A model generated the notes under the pieces. It searched no databases. It saw only the letters and a program-made list of their open reading frames with translations, and had not been told where the DNA came from. Made by a program: the position numbers and the translations under genes. A stretch of 28,473 bases of DNA from Cerioporus squamosus (Eukaryota > Basidiomycota > Agaricomycetes > Polyporales > Polyporaceae). How positions within the stretch are numbered: position 1 is the first letter of the stretch; each line of letters opens with the position of its first letter. The stretch is from positions 1 through 28,473 of the forward strand of contig JABYQS010000344.1 in NCBI GenBank assembly GCA_022592435.1, read 5' to 3'. Positions 9,238-19,842 of this stretch are shown here, in pieces.

Positions 9238-10574
9238 CCTACGGTGGTCTCGGTCTAGGCTAATCCCGCTTGTAAGCACCCGGCACTAAGGACCGCCTTC
9301 GCTTTGTATGCTGGATGATGAATCAGTACTGAGCTGAGGATCCTACTAGCTGTACCATGGCTTAGAAGCCCATGCCTGGGTTGGTGGAATGTGTACTGAG
9401 CCATGACTGCCTGAAGTGGAATAAGTATCTCAAAAGTCTGAGTAACACGAGAGTCGGGAGAGAGCCTCAAACTTCTAAACCGGGCAGGCATGCCCGCAAC
9501 ATCCAGATAATATTCTCAGAAGACATTCCCGGAATTGCGCCCTCCTGCCAAGAGTGCTTACTCGCACTTCATCTAAGTGTAAGCCAAGATCATGTGAGCC
9601 ATGGACACAATCAGTGTACCATGGAAGCTCATATGCTACTGAACATAGGATCTAAGTTAGTGGCCTGTAGGTTCCGGACAAGATCCTGTTTGTGACTGAA
9701 GTGATCGAACTAGAGGCCGCCGCACACTCCGAAATGCATATCAATCAGTGGGAGAGTGGCAAATCTCACCACTCAGCATCCTATAATCCAGTTGCATACA
9801 TTCTAAGGTGCTGCTAAGGCACTTATTGTGCTGGATAGCGGGATGGCGTTGGATGTGGCTAGATCCGAGGTCGGAGAAACGGCAAGTGCGACCATTAGGC
9901 GCTACCACTACGCCATGCACAGATCTGGATCTGGACTGCCGCCTACACTCGTTTGCCCTCGTACACGCCGCACAACGTCAAGCGTGCACATACTGAGCCC
10001 AATTAAGTATTGCAAGGTCCATACACTACTACCAAGTTCTGTTCTGGACCAGAGATCCAAGCATAAATCTCTCAGCATTGCTCATCTGCAAATGAGCATC
10101 TTCGAGATTCAGACATGATTCCTCTCAAGCTCACCTGAAGTTGCCACTACAGTCTGACCTAATCAGCATATGAGGTATAAGTTGGGGCTATACGGGGCTT
10201 TGGGAGTCCTTCGATGCTATTCTAGAACACAGAAACAGCAGGAACACTCGCAAACAGCCCCGATGCTTTCCCGGTGCATCCGCTCGCCGAGAATCCCCAA
10301 GAGCTCGCCGCAATATTGAGCATCCCCAGCTGATGCAAATCCAAGCGCCCAAGTACGCGACTTGTACGCGAGCTGTTGCGAGATGTGAAACACACTCTGA
10401 AGTGTCAGAATTCGTGTCTGTCGCACCTCGGGACCCGCTAGCTCGCAGCCCCGCCCCACTGTCTCCCGCTGTCTCCCCCTGGTTGGTTCGCATCTCGGGC
10501 TTGGCCCTCCGGGCTCCGTAATTTGGTAATACTCAGAGCGAGAGTTTGCTCATGTTTTGCGCTACCTTCGTATG
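9238..10574. other. Intergenic region between divergent genes (unit 1)
   Basis: Noticeably AT-richer than the flanks, with frequent stops in all frames. It diverges from unit 2 by many indels, including a 145-base stretch (10084-10228) that is almost absent there. It lies between the starts of the minus-strand gene (9237) and the plus-strand gene (10763), so it probably holds both promoters. No gene seen. Confidence 0.65.
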
Positions 10575-10582
10575 TATATATA
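10575..10582 (+). promoter_or_regulatory. TATA box of the five-exon gene (unit 1)
   Basis: TATATATA, 181 bases before the ATG at 10763. It is followed by a long CT-rich tract (about 10612-10680), the usual layout of an active fungal promoter. It is retained unchanged in unit 2. Confidence 0.6.
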
Positions 10583-10762
10583 GCCTCCTGTCTCTGACCG
10601 TTCCAGCACTTATCCTCGCTCCGACTCCCTCCTCTCCTCCCTGCCCTCTATTCTCCTCTTCTGTTGTTTTGTCGCACCACTCTCTGAGCTCGCAGCATCC
10701 ACTGTCGTCTACGCTGATCCTCCTCTCCTCGACACCGTAGCTCTCGACATCCGAGTCATACC

Positions 10763-11417
10763 ATGAGTCTTCCGCATATGTGCCCGGTCTACGTGCTGAC
10801 ACTCCGTGTGCCGCAAGAGTCCTCTGATCCCACCGGCTGCACGTTCCGTCGTCGCTCATGCTCTCCCAGGTTACACGCTGGTAAGTCCGCGCCGTGATTT
10901 GGGACGTTCAATGTGTATCAACATTTACTTATCATACTCTGCATACAGAAGGTATCAAACTCTACCACAGCATCTGGACTCGGAGTCGCCCCGCTGCCTC
11001 TGCCATTCCCAACGGAGAGCCCGAGGTACGTCAGGGGATCGCAACGTCGATCTGGGAGGTGCTCACCCTCCGGCGTGCAGCGACTCCGCAGACAAGCATG
11101 GGCTTGAAGCCCGGGAAGTGCCTCAGGTACATCTCCGACTCCCTACTGCGTAGCTGCAATCCCTGACGTCTTCTTGACAGTTCCCTCTGCCCGTATCCGC
11201 CGTCTCGAAGGCTAGCAGTGACGCCGTGCCGTCGGACACAGTCCACACTACTGCGAACGTGAGTTGTGGTGCTGTCTCCGGCAATCTGAACGGGCACTCA
11301 CGTTCAGCGACTTTGCAGGCTCCCGAGGAGTCGCTCATGTACAGCGCGCCGGAAACGAGTCTGCTACTGCCCGGCTCGCACGCCAGCATGCCTACTAGTA
11401 CAGAGAGATATGCATAA
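10763..11417 (+). CDS. Unknown five-exon gene, 131 aa (unit 1)
   Basis: Model: exons 10763-10880, 10971-11025, 11081-11126, 11181-11258, 11319-11417. Introns are 90, 55, 54 and 60 bases with GTAAGT, GTACGT, GTACAT and GTGAGT donors. The start is ACCATGA with A at -3, behind a TATA box and CT-rich leader. The product begins MSLPHMCPVYVLTLRV and then becomes rich in Ser, Pro, Thr and Ala (for example SSDAVPSDTVHTTAN); there is no known domain. Compared with unit 2, exons have substitutions only (Arg/His, Phe/Leu, Glu/Lys), while indels fall in introns 1 and 3, which supports the model. The frame ends at TAA 11415-11417. A possible further donor at 11408 is GT in unit 2 but AT here, so the gene could once have continued. 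Confidence 0.45.
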
Positions 11418-13980
11418 AGTGCGACGCCTGCCGGGGAGATACCCGCCGGCCTGCACTTTGCCAGGGACACTGTCGCCGCACTGGACCGTTGCCGTGACGC
11501 TCAACACGCCTCGCTCTCGCTGAGCCGGCCACCGCGTGCAGAGGATAACAGTGCGGCATCGTCGGCATGCCTCCCCAGGTTCACGGTATGTTGAAATAAG
11601 TTATAGTCTCGTTACAAAGGGAGTTACTCACCTTCCCTCTATCCCGTGTTTGCTAGCATCCAGGTCCACTCAACACATCTGCGAGCGTGTTCTAGGAGCT
11701 GCAAGAGCGTCCCTGACAGAGCCGGACCCAGAAGCGACCCGCCTGCGCATGCATCGACGCCGGACGATGCTTTTCCTCCCGAGGTGCGCTACACGGGCTG
11801 TCGATGGCACTAAGACGGCCCACTGTGCGCCATGGCGGCGACCAGCCAGCGAGACAGGTATGCTGGCCGCGCTATGCAACCAGGATCAGAGCTGACAGGC
11901 TTGCAGGATGAACGTCCTCGCCCAAGCCGAGCCGGAGCGTCGCGGCGGTATGCCACACTGCCCTGGTACGTTGTCCACTGCCGTACCCGGATGGCGCTGA
12001 CTTGCTCGGCCAGCGCGTCGTGTATCGGGATCACGCCGCTGCGACTCGGAAGTCGACTCGGGAGTGGCGTCCGCCAACACGCGCACACGAGAGACGTCCG
12101 CCTGACGTGCTCGTGCTCCGAGCCGGGAGCTGAGGCTGTCCTGTCTTGGTGCACGCGGCGTACTAGCAGAGCGCGGTATGTGTTCGTCCCGGGCATCGAG
12201 CGGCCTGCTCATCGTGCACCAGGTTCCCGACGCGATATCGTCCGCTCTTCAGCCCCCCGTGCAGAGCCGAGTGCAAAGTGGACGCTCGAGGCTCGAGAGT
12301 CGGGCCCGGGATTGAATGTGCAGGACCTGGGTGCAACGCGGCACCCAGATAACGGGCGGACGCGATAGTCGACGCTCCCAGCTGTTCGCGACAGGTTCGC
12401 CTCGGAGTCGAGCTATCGTAATGGATTTGGTGAGTGAGCGGACCTTGCTCCGTGCGCGTTCAAGCTGACGAGTCGGATCTTGTGTTTGCGCAGCCGGATG
12501 AGGGTAGCTGCCGGCGTGCGTGCCTACTTTATGTACGTGTAAGACGCTACTGTGATGCGACTCGGACGAGTCGTCGAAGGCTGCAGGTACGGACACTGGC
12601 ATCAGCCCCGAGCGTCTGCATCCGAGGTGATTGCACAAGCCCTCGCCACGGAGCAGACGAGCGGCAGGACGTGCCATGCATGTGACAACCATGAGAGCTT
12701 GGTAAGTCCTCCCCGTTACACGTATCCGCGCTGCAAGGACGCAAGATATGCTCACCTTGCTGTCACAGAACCCCGCTGCCCACAGCTGACGGACACGGCC
12801 TCGGCGCGATGTATGCACGGCACGCACCCGGACCGTCTGCGGCGGCGGAGGCTAGGCAATGCCGCTCGCGCCAGCGGCACACTTGGGACTCGAGCACCCG
12901 GAGTCCGGAGTTCTGCATGCGCGGCGATGTCTGTACGGTACTTTATTCCTGCCAACGGACGAGCGCGCAAAGACTCACCTGAGAATCGATAGCTACAGCG
13001 GGGACGCATGCGACGTCCACGCGCTCTCGCTGCTCGAAGGTTCGGACATGCTAGATGTATGCGGCGTTTGGGCCGTCTGTCGTGCGGCCGTACTGACTCG
13101 TCCCCGCTGGTAAGGTCACCAGAGTCGGCGTGTTCGCTGTCAGACGGCATTCCAGGAGGCCTGCGTGGAGCGCATCGGAAGCGGACATGGATGTCCGAGA
13201 CGAGCACAGGTATGTTGTTCGTTCTGTGTACCGCGACGGAGAGTGTTCAGAGTCGGGCTACAGGAGCGAGAGCTGCGCGTGCACGCCCGGGAAGGGGATA
13301 AGTTGGGAGAACAAAGGTGTGTGACTCTGGCTGCTGTACGCGGAATGAGACATGCTCACCGTGTAATGTCCAGGTCTTCGCTTTGGCTTGCGGTGCATGT
13401 TGGCGCAGAACCAGATGACTGGTAAGTCGTGCTCGATGTGAAAGCAGCATGGGCGTGTTATGTACTGTAGCTGGCCGAGCGGTACATCAGCTTCACTGAC
13501 AGACGGCATAACATGACAGATTCGTGAATTAACCACCAGTAAGCTCCCCGCACCTCGTCGATCGCGCACGCTATTGCGATCACGGGTAGTGTGTGCGAAG
13601 CTTTAATCACATAGAGCGGGACCTGAGAACGACGGCACATATCTACGTGGTGCAAGAAACCATCGTGCGCCGCACCTTCAGAGACCGCCGCTACTTCAGT
13701 ACTTAGTCACCGTCATCAGGGGCGCCCTGCCGCCGCACCCCACCACCGCACTTACTCGGAGCGATGGTGGAGTGCGGCCTCGAAGGACGGATGGCCCATG
13801 GGTACGAGACCACGCCCGACAGTCTCCACAGAGAGCTTGTACAATGTGCGATAGGATTGCTCGAGCGCAAACCGAGAAGCAACATACACTAGTACTCACC
13901 ATTCATCAGCTCCAAAGCACCGCGCACACGGAGGCTCATGGAGAGCGTCCCGCCATCGTCGCCACCCTCCGTATGTAACT
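11418..13980. other. Unresolved intron-rich region (unit 1)
   Basis: Several introns look canonical on the plus strand: 12430-12493 (GTGAGT donor, CTGAC branch, TTTGCGCAG), 12701-12768 (GTAAGT to TGTCACAG), 13219-13261, 13317-13372 and 13422-13470. Exon-like blocks between them include ERELRVHAREGDKLGEQR (13262-13316) and ALSLLEGSDMLDVCGVWAV (near 13040). But 12249-12608 is also open and plausible on the minus strand, and frame-breaking indels against unit 2 occur in exon 6-7 candidates (11465-11783) and near 13170. I could not assemble one model that survives in both units. A plus-strand ORF containing MAHGYETTPDSLHRELVQCA starts near 13764. Confidence 0.35.
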
Positions 13981-14485
13981 TCAGCCAAACCCGGACCCGA
14001 TCGCATCGCTCTCGGGCCCTAATCCGCTGTTTCTGCTTGACTGCGCTGGGCTCCTGCTATGCTCGACCATCCCGTCGTCCTCGAGGGCCCGACATGCACA
14101 GGGTTCAGACACAGTCCTGCCAGGTAGTCGCAGTCGCAGCAGACCGAACCAGTGGTACTGCGAGGGCGCGAGTCCATTCAGTGCCACCATCGGGGCAGGA
14201 CGCCGAGACAAAGTCGGTACGTACGGTATGCACAAAAGTTGGAGGGGGCGCCGACTCGGACCGCGAATCTTGGGAAGCTTACCCTCGAGTGAGGCTCCAT
14301 CGGAAGGCCTACGCCGCCGGGAGCAGAACGTACTTTGCGGCGTGAAACGCAAGCGACGCAACGCACCTGTACGCCCAATGTACGCCTGCAGGAGGAGAAC
14401 GCAGCGATCAGTGGATAGATGCGTCAGGGACGTTCGAACGTCATCCCGCGTGCATACTTACCCCAGTAGTCTCTTTGTTAGCCAT
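13981..14485 (-). CDS. Small spliced ORF, 81 aa, unknown (unit 1)
   Basis: ATG 14485-14483 (A at -3, G at +4). Exons 14485-14462, 14385-14367, 14308-14283 and 14157-13981 join in phase to an 81-residue frame ending at TGA 13983-13981. Intron 1 (14461-14386) is excellent: GTAAGT donor, CCTGACGC branch region and CTCCTCCTGCAG acceptor. Later junctions are weaker. The product starts MANKETTG; its last exon has an ALEDD segment shared with the degenerate unit 0 ORF near 1911. The unit 2 copy has indels of +2, -1 and -1 within the last exon that restore frame overall but introduce a stop between them. It could also be the 5' part of a longer gene. Confidence 0.35.
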
Positions 14486-15807
14486 AATGCTTCGTCGTGA
14501 TTGTACCCGGCGCTCTCAGATCTCGCTTGCAAGCGCAAGCTGGTGTCTCTCGCGCGCCCCCAGGCGTCTGCGGAGCCGGACGTCGACGGCCCCAAATCGC
14601 AGATGGTCTTCGCACGTCTATCCGGTCTTGCACCGTGCCTGCTCAAACTTCTGGTAGCAGCAACGCAACGGGTCCTCCTCCAGGTCGGTGGCAGCTCGCA
14701 GGGCAGCGCACGACGCCTGAGGTTACGGTTACGCTCGAGCTGTTCGCGGGAATCCGTGTACGACCGGATGGACCAACGCGATCTCGAGCTTGAGCGACGA
14801 GTGGTCTGAGCCCAGTGCAGATGTGCGTGCGGGCATCCTTGGTTCTACACCGCGACTTCATGTTCAATCTGGCACCTGATCCGCCAGTGGATAGTGGTCG
14901 CACAACCGCGCTGAGTACGTGCCCTGAGTACGTCCCCGTCCACGTCCATGTTTCGGGGCTGCCGCGTGCGTCCGAGTCGACGGCGACGCAGAGCGACTCG
15001 TATCGTGCGTGTTCGACCTTCTCTCGCCGTCTCCGCGCACGGTGATGGACTCGGGGCGAGCAGCAAAGGCGCGAAGTACAACCGCCGAGGGCCGCTCGCT
15101 CCACGATGCCCGCCGTCGTGAACCGAGCGATCTGGAGGCTGGAGTTGTCAAGCCAAGAGGCACAGCAGCCGGGCTGTGAGGTTCGTGGCGACTGAGCACG
15201 CGTGCCATGTGTCGTGCGAGTTGTACCGCGGGTGGATGATGCATGTGTACCGAACGCCGAGCGTCGAGGAATCGGAGCGGCGGCACTAGCACCCAGCCGA
15301 GTACACACTCGCACATCACGTCCTCTTGCTCTCGTTTCGGTTGAGATTGCGGGGGGGGGCGGACGTGCGGACCACGAGGGAGCGCCGGGTGGACTGCAAA
15401 CTAGTACTGAGTTGGAAGATAGTGACGGTGGGCGCAGAGGGTTTACATGGACGCAGCAGAGACTGGTGAGTCTTGCTCGCACTCACAAAGTACTCCTCCG
15501 TTCGTCGGGGTCTGCGTTCGTGAGATGCTGTTGTACTCGTACCTCCGTCCTCTGTGTCGTCCATCGAGCAAGTTCCCGGCCTGTTAATGTCGAGTGGGCA
15601 CGAACCCACGCAGTCCTACGCAGATTGATTGGAGTAGAAGTAGGCCGGCTACAAAGACTACTGCGTATCTGCGTACACAGCGGGCCGCTAAAACAGGCTC
15701 CAGGATACCAACCGTCTGGAGGAACATAGGGTGCAGGAAACGGACTTGCCAATGGAGACGGACACACACCAACATGCCAGGGTCTTGTCGGCAAGCTGAT
15801 TCGGACA
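14486..15807. other. No confident gene (unit 1 right end)
   Basis: Both strands have long open frames (for example 14643-15482 minus, 279 codons), but they overlap antisense ORFs and are cut by many indels against unit 2 where comparison is possible (to 15053). A run of nine G sits at 15351-15359. I see intron-like signals but no model I would defend. Confidence 0.4.
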
Positions 15808-16550
15808 CGCCACCGAAGGAGACGGCGCCCTGAAGGAGCGGAGACGAGGAACGCGGTACGCCCACCCGGCCACTCTCTTCACCATGTCCGTGCATGCGCG
15901 CGCGAGAGGAGTCGAAGTTCATCGAGCGGTACACGGTGTGAGGCGCAGGCAAGTCAACGAGCAGACGGGTGCTGAGATAGCGCGGGTGCACGCATGGGGT
16001 CGAACAAGCCGAGAGCGTTGGGGCCGCGTCTCACGGGGTATGGGGAGGACGGGGAGCCTGGGCTGTGTGAGCAAAAAGTGCGAAAGGCGGGAGCGTCGTG
16101 CGAGGGTCGCTGAGACGGCGGGAGAATACGATCAGTCTGGACCAGATGACACGGAATGTGGACTACTGGAATCTTACCAGGCAGAAGGTCTGAACAGCGC
16201 AGAGACACTGTGTTACTGTGTGCATGAGAAGCTCTAAACGTTCGGGTGGAGCACGGTCTTGCAGGAGACGGCGCCGTCTTGAAGACTCTTGCAAGTTGCC
16301 GGAGACAGAGGACGAGGAGGTCACCTGCGCGGTACGCCCATGCAGTACGATGTCCGCTGTCGTTGCCGTAACCATCCGCCACGCGCGAGTCGAGGTCGCT
16401 CACGAAACGTCGACCGGCGCACGGTCAGAGGCGGAGCGACAAGTGAACAAGCACGCGGGTGCTCTTGGCGACGGTCGACTCGAACAAGCTGAGCCTGCGA
16501 GCACTGGGAGCGTTGATCGGGCTGCGGTGGGCTCGAGGGCGGGTGGATGG
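15808..16550. repeat. Two diverged tandem copies of the upstream cassette
   Basis: About 15808-16050 and 16262-16550 resemble each other in order: GGAGACGGCGCC, then CGCGGTACGCCCA, then GACGGGTGCT or CACGCGGGTGCT, then TCGAACAAGC-GAG and GAGCGTTG. The period is about 450 bases. The first part also resembles cassette A upstream of Chs7-1 (2818-2887). This is the spacer between the duplication units. Confidence 0.55.
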
Positions 16551-16881
16551 GAGCCGCGGGAGACGCCCAGACGCGCGAGGGGAAGTCGTTGTTCTCCGCG
16601 TCGACGACGGCACACGCGTCTTGAAGACGGACGCCGACGACGAGGAGCAAGTCGCGCACGGTGCAGGCAGCGAGCGCGGACAGAGGCGAGTGACGCGCGA
16701 GTGAGGACAGACAGCGTCGATCGAGCCAAGCAGCAGCGACTGGGGCGGGGCGGCTGTTGGGGGCCTCGTGGGGTGCGCTCGTTGGCGCGCTCGCTGCTTT
16801 TCTCTTCGCCCTCGTCGCTGGATACGCCTTCTGCCCTCCTCTCCTCTCCTCGCAGTGCGCACTCGCTGCTCGTTGCTCGCG

Positions 16882-19842
16882 ATGACCCGCTTCGGGGACT
16901 TTGCGCCCCTGTGCCACCAGGTGCCCTCCTATGCCTGGTGCAACCTCTTCTACCGCCAGGTTCGTCTGCCTCCTCCTCTCCCTGTCCGCACTCGCTCACG
17001 CCGCGCACAGATCGAACACCACAACTCGAGCATCCTCCAGGCCGTGTCTGCAGATCCCGTCTCCGCCCCCGTCGGCGTCAACCCCGAGTGCGGCATCCTC
17101 CGCGTCGGCCACGAAGGCTCCCTCGCCAACGTCGCCAACATCATCGCCTGTGCGCTCAGCATCATCTTCACTCTTCTCCTCATCGTATGGACAACCAGAA
17201 GGAGAGCTGCTGTCGGTGAGTCCCTGTCCTGTCCCTCTTCCTTCCTTCCGTTGCCATATTCGTTTGCGCCCCTTCCCGCTGCACGTCCTGACCGCGGCGG
17301 TATGCACCCTTCGTGCACCCATCCAAGCCGCCCCGTCGCCGTTGCGCCATCTCCCGTTTCACAACCATTTTCTGCCTTATCGACGCTCTGCCTCTCCGGC
17401 GGCATGCATCCCCTGTGCTCGCATCCGAGACCAAGGTCTACGACCGCCATCGCGCCGTGCCTCTCACGCCCTCGCGAGCCCTCCTTGCGCTGTCGAGCAC
17501 TCGTCGTGTGACGCATACAACCACCTCGTTCCTCCGTGACCCACTTCCAGCGACGCTGCATGTGGTTGCAACAGTCGGACACGCCGCATGCTCCTCCCCA
17601 GCGAACTGCAGCCGTCAGGACGACTGGCCGACCGCCCACCTTCGCCTCACCTCCAGCGACGACGGGGCGGCAGTGGGAACACGGTGTCAGGTCGTGCGCG
17701 ATTGTCTCCTGCCCCACAGGCGTGCCATTGAGGCAACCGTCCAGTTCGCAGCACGCGCCAGCGTCGTATCTCTCCGCACTGCCCATGGCGGTGACTCCCC
17801 AGGCAGGGCTCAGTGCGGTGTGCTGAGTAGCCATGAGCGTCATGCCATCCTCTTCATGGGGCGAGCCGGGGTGGATCGACAGGCTTGCGACCCAATTGTG
17901 GACTCCAGAGAGGCGTGCGTCGGCTTCCCTGCCTTCCAGTCTATCTGGCCGCCGGCGGGCAGCTGCATCGATCGTGGGTTTCGGTCTCCGCGAGCACCGC
18001 TGCGATAGCCACAGCAGCTGTCCTCTTCCGCGACGCGTTCTCGTGCACACGCGGACGACTCGCACGACTCGGGCCTAGCCAAGGGCCTAGCTCCCCTTAC
18101 ATTCTTTGGCTGCAGGGCTCTCGTCTCTCTTCTGCTTTCTCCCTCTCCATCATCTGTTCTCGTCAGTGTGCGGTGGCGAGTACCAAGCGGTGTCGATCGC
18201 ACAGTCTGCTAAGTACCGTCCATGCCGCATGTTCCGCACGCCCTGCCCCTCCCGCGCATCCGTATGCCAGCCATCACGGTATCCACGACCCCTCATCTCT
18301 CTCCAGCACCGACGCGCGGCAGACAGCGGACCTGGGCGACCGTCAGTCTCGTCGACGCACGGTGGGAACGCGGTGTCAAGCCTTCCGTTATTGTCTTTCC
18401 GCGCAGGCGCGCCGGTTTCCTGTCCAGTTCGCAGTACGTGCCAACCCCGCCGCGCCGTCACCTCCACGCCCGGAGCTGCGCGCGATGCAGTGTCGGCGGG
18501 ACCACATAGCGCGGCCTGACCGTCGTGTTGTTGGCACGCGTCGCGCGCACTGATCAGACCCAAGCAACGCCGTTCGAGGTGGCGGCTGTTTTCGTCGACC
18601 ATCTCAGATGTCCGTCATCGAATGAGAGGCGCGTCGGCTTCCCTGTCTCGCACTCTAACAGGTGTGCCGGCGGGTAGCTGTGTCGATCGTGGCGTTCGGT
18701 CTCCGCGACGGGGAAGCCGCCGCGCTGGCAGCGCGGTCTTCCGCGACTCGTGCTTAGCATACTCCTTCTCCCCGTCCTCGATATCTCTCTCAGACGCACA
18801 CGCTAACCCCCTCGCGCACAGGCCGGGTCGAGTTCCGAATATTCCTCGTCCTCTACCTCATCACCCTCCCGCTGCAGCTGCTCTCCACCGGCGCGTTCCT
18901 CGAACAGGGTCGACCGCGCTCACTGCGATCACCGCCGTGCATGCCGGCTTCGTCGCCGCGACCTTCTGGGCGCTGCTCGGGAACGCGATCGTCAGCACAC
19001 AGGTGTCGAGGACGGCACGATGAGCTCGTTGGTGGTGAGTCCCAGGCCTGCGCCCCGCGTCTGAGATCGTTCGCTGACGCACGCGCGCAGCCGTTTGACT
19101 TTGCGATCCTGGCGTTCCTGGCGGCGACGATCTACATCGCGCTGGACGTCGGCTTCTCGTTCACGACTGTGTTTGGGCCGTCGAACCCGCCCGACGCCCT
19201 GGGCAGCATCCCGCTGTTTGTCTTGACGAGTATTTGGCCGGGCGCGTGAGTGTTCACTCTGTTCCTCTCCTCCTTCGCTCGATCCCACTGCCTTGCTCCC
19301 TCGCCGCCTATGCGCACCTCCGCTGCCCTGTACCCCACCCGCTGCGTCCTTCCCACACCCTCGCACCGCACACGCTGACGCCCCGCTGCAGCGCCGCAAT
19401 ATTGTACTTCGCTATCATGGCGTACGTCGTGCTCGGGCTGCTGAACGAGCTCCGCCCGATGTGGTACTACGTCCTGGCTGCGGTCCTCTTCGTCCTCAGC
19501 CAGCTGGACTTCTTCTTGCTGAGCAAGGTCATTTGCAAGGTGCGTCTTCCGCACACTTTCGGCGTCGGGTCCACGACTGACGCATTTGCTGCTTCATCGC
19601 GCGCGGAACAGGCGGCCGCTACGGGTGGGGTGAGCAAGGTGGACGGATCGTTCATTGCGACGTTACTCGAGACGGCCGCCGTCGGCGTGCTGTTCTCACC
19701 TTTGGAGGGGTATGCATCGTCCTGGCGGGCGATCGCGTCGTGGGCGCGCAGGCGTCGCGTAGATAGAGTTGTGTGTAGTAGTATGAAATATATTAGTTGT
19801 GCTCTACGTTGCTGCGTGCGTGTGCGAGAGCTAGGCGGCTAG
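16882..19842 (+). pseudogene. Chs7-family gene, copy 2, frameshifted in exon 3
   Basis: Same six-exon structure as copy 1: 16882-16959, 17011-17215, 18822-19034, 19091-19245, 19392-19539, 19612 onward. Exon 3 is two bases shorter: one C is missing near 18909 (after GAACAGGG) and another near 19004 (CAGGTGTCGAGG versus CAGGTCGTCGAGG). The shifted reading meets TGA at 19021-19023, so membrane segments 4-7 would be lost. Other exons are clean, and substitutions against copy 1 are mostly silent; I count Met/Val in exon 2 and Met/Thr in exon 4 as replacements. The silent bias suggests a gene under selection until recently, or two assembly errors. The tail frame ends at 19842 because of another one-base difference near 19795. 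Confidence 0.75.
17216..18821 (+). other. Expanded intron 2 of Chs7-2, with internal duplication
   Basis: 1606 bases between a GTGAGT donor and a GCGCACAG acceptor. A block at about 17660-18000 is repeated, diverged, at about 18340-18715: GTGGGAACRCGGTGTCA, a GCAGGCGYGCC or ACAGGCGTGCC stretch, GTCCAGTTCGCAG, GCGTCGGCTTCCCTG, GCCGGCGGG and TCGATCGTGG appear in the same order. Copy 1 carries a single well-matched set (about 4280-4640), which accounts for much of the size difference. Confidence 0.7.

Larger units (their letters stand above)
2913..15053. repeat. Tandem segmental duplication, unit 1
   Basis: This stretch is nearly identical to the stretch from about 16551 to the end of the window, in the same orientation. 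Matching landmarks include the Chs7 start codon (3237 and 16882), the secreted peptide start (6443 and 20481), the TATA box (10575 and 23994) and the shared last bases (15053 and 28473). The left junction is seen where the two copies converge on a shared GCCGCGGGAGACGCCCAG. A shared GGTGGATGGGA lies just outside it, separated from the junction by about 15-20 bases that only unit 1 has. The repeat runs off the right edge, so its true length is unknown. Differences are substitutions plus many indels, several of tens to hundreds of bases, so the duplication is not brand new. Confidence 0.96.

Noticed and set aside
11123..11470. Minus-strand ORF of 115 codons over the five-exon gene
   Set aside because: The plus strand has the promoter, start context and four canonical introns, and the one-base difference between units lies in a plus-strand intron but would break this frame.
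14429..14442. Perfect palindrome GACGTTCGAACGTC
   Set aside because: It lies inside an intron and is isolated. There is no second half-site array or other sign of function.
14643..15482. Minus-strand ORF of 279 codons
   Set aside because: It looks coding in places, but frame-breaking indels against unit 2 and overlapping good plus-strand frames prevent a call.
16218..17219. Plus-strand ORF of 333 codons
   Set aside because: It runs through the repeat cassette, the leader and exons 1-2 of Chs7-2 in the wrong frame. The product is Arg/Pro-rich low complexity.
16950..18065. Minus-strand ORF of 371 codons
   Set aside because: It lies antisense to Chs7-2 exon 2 and intron 2. Its length reflects GC bias, and its lower half simply mirrors the plus-strand exon.
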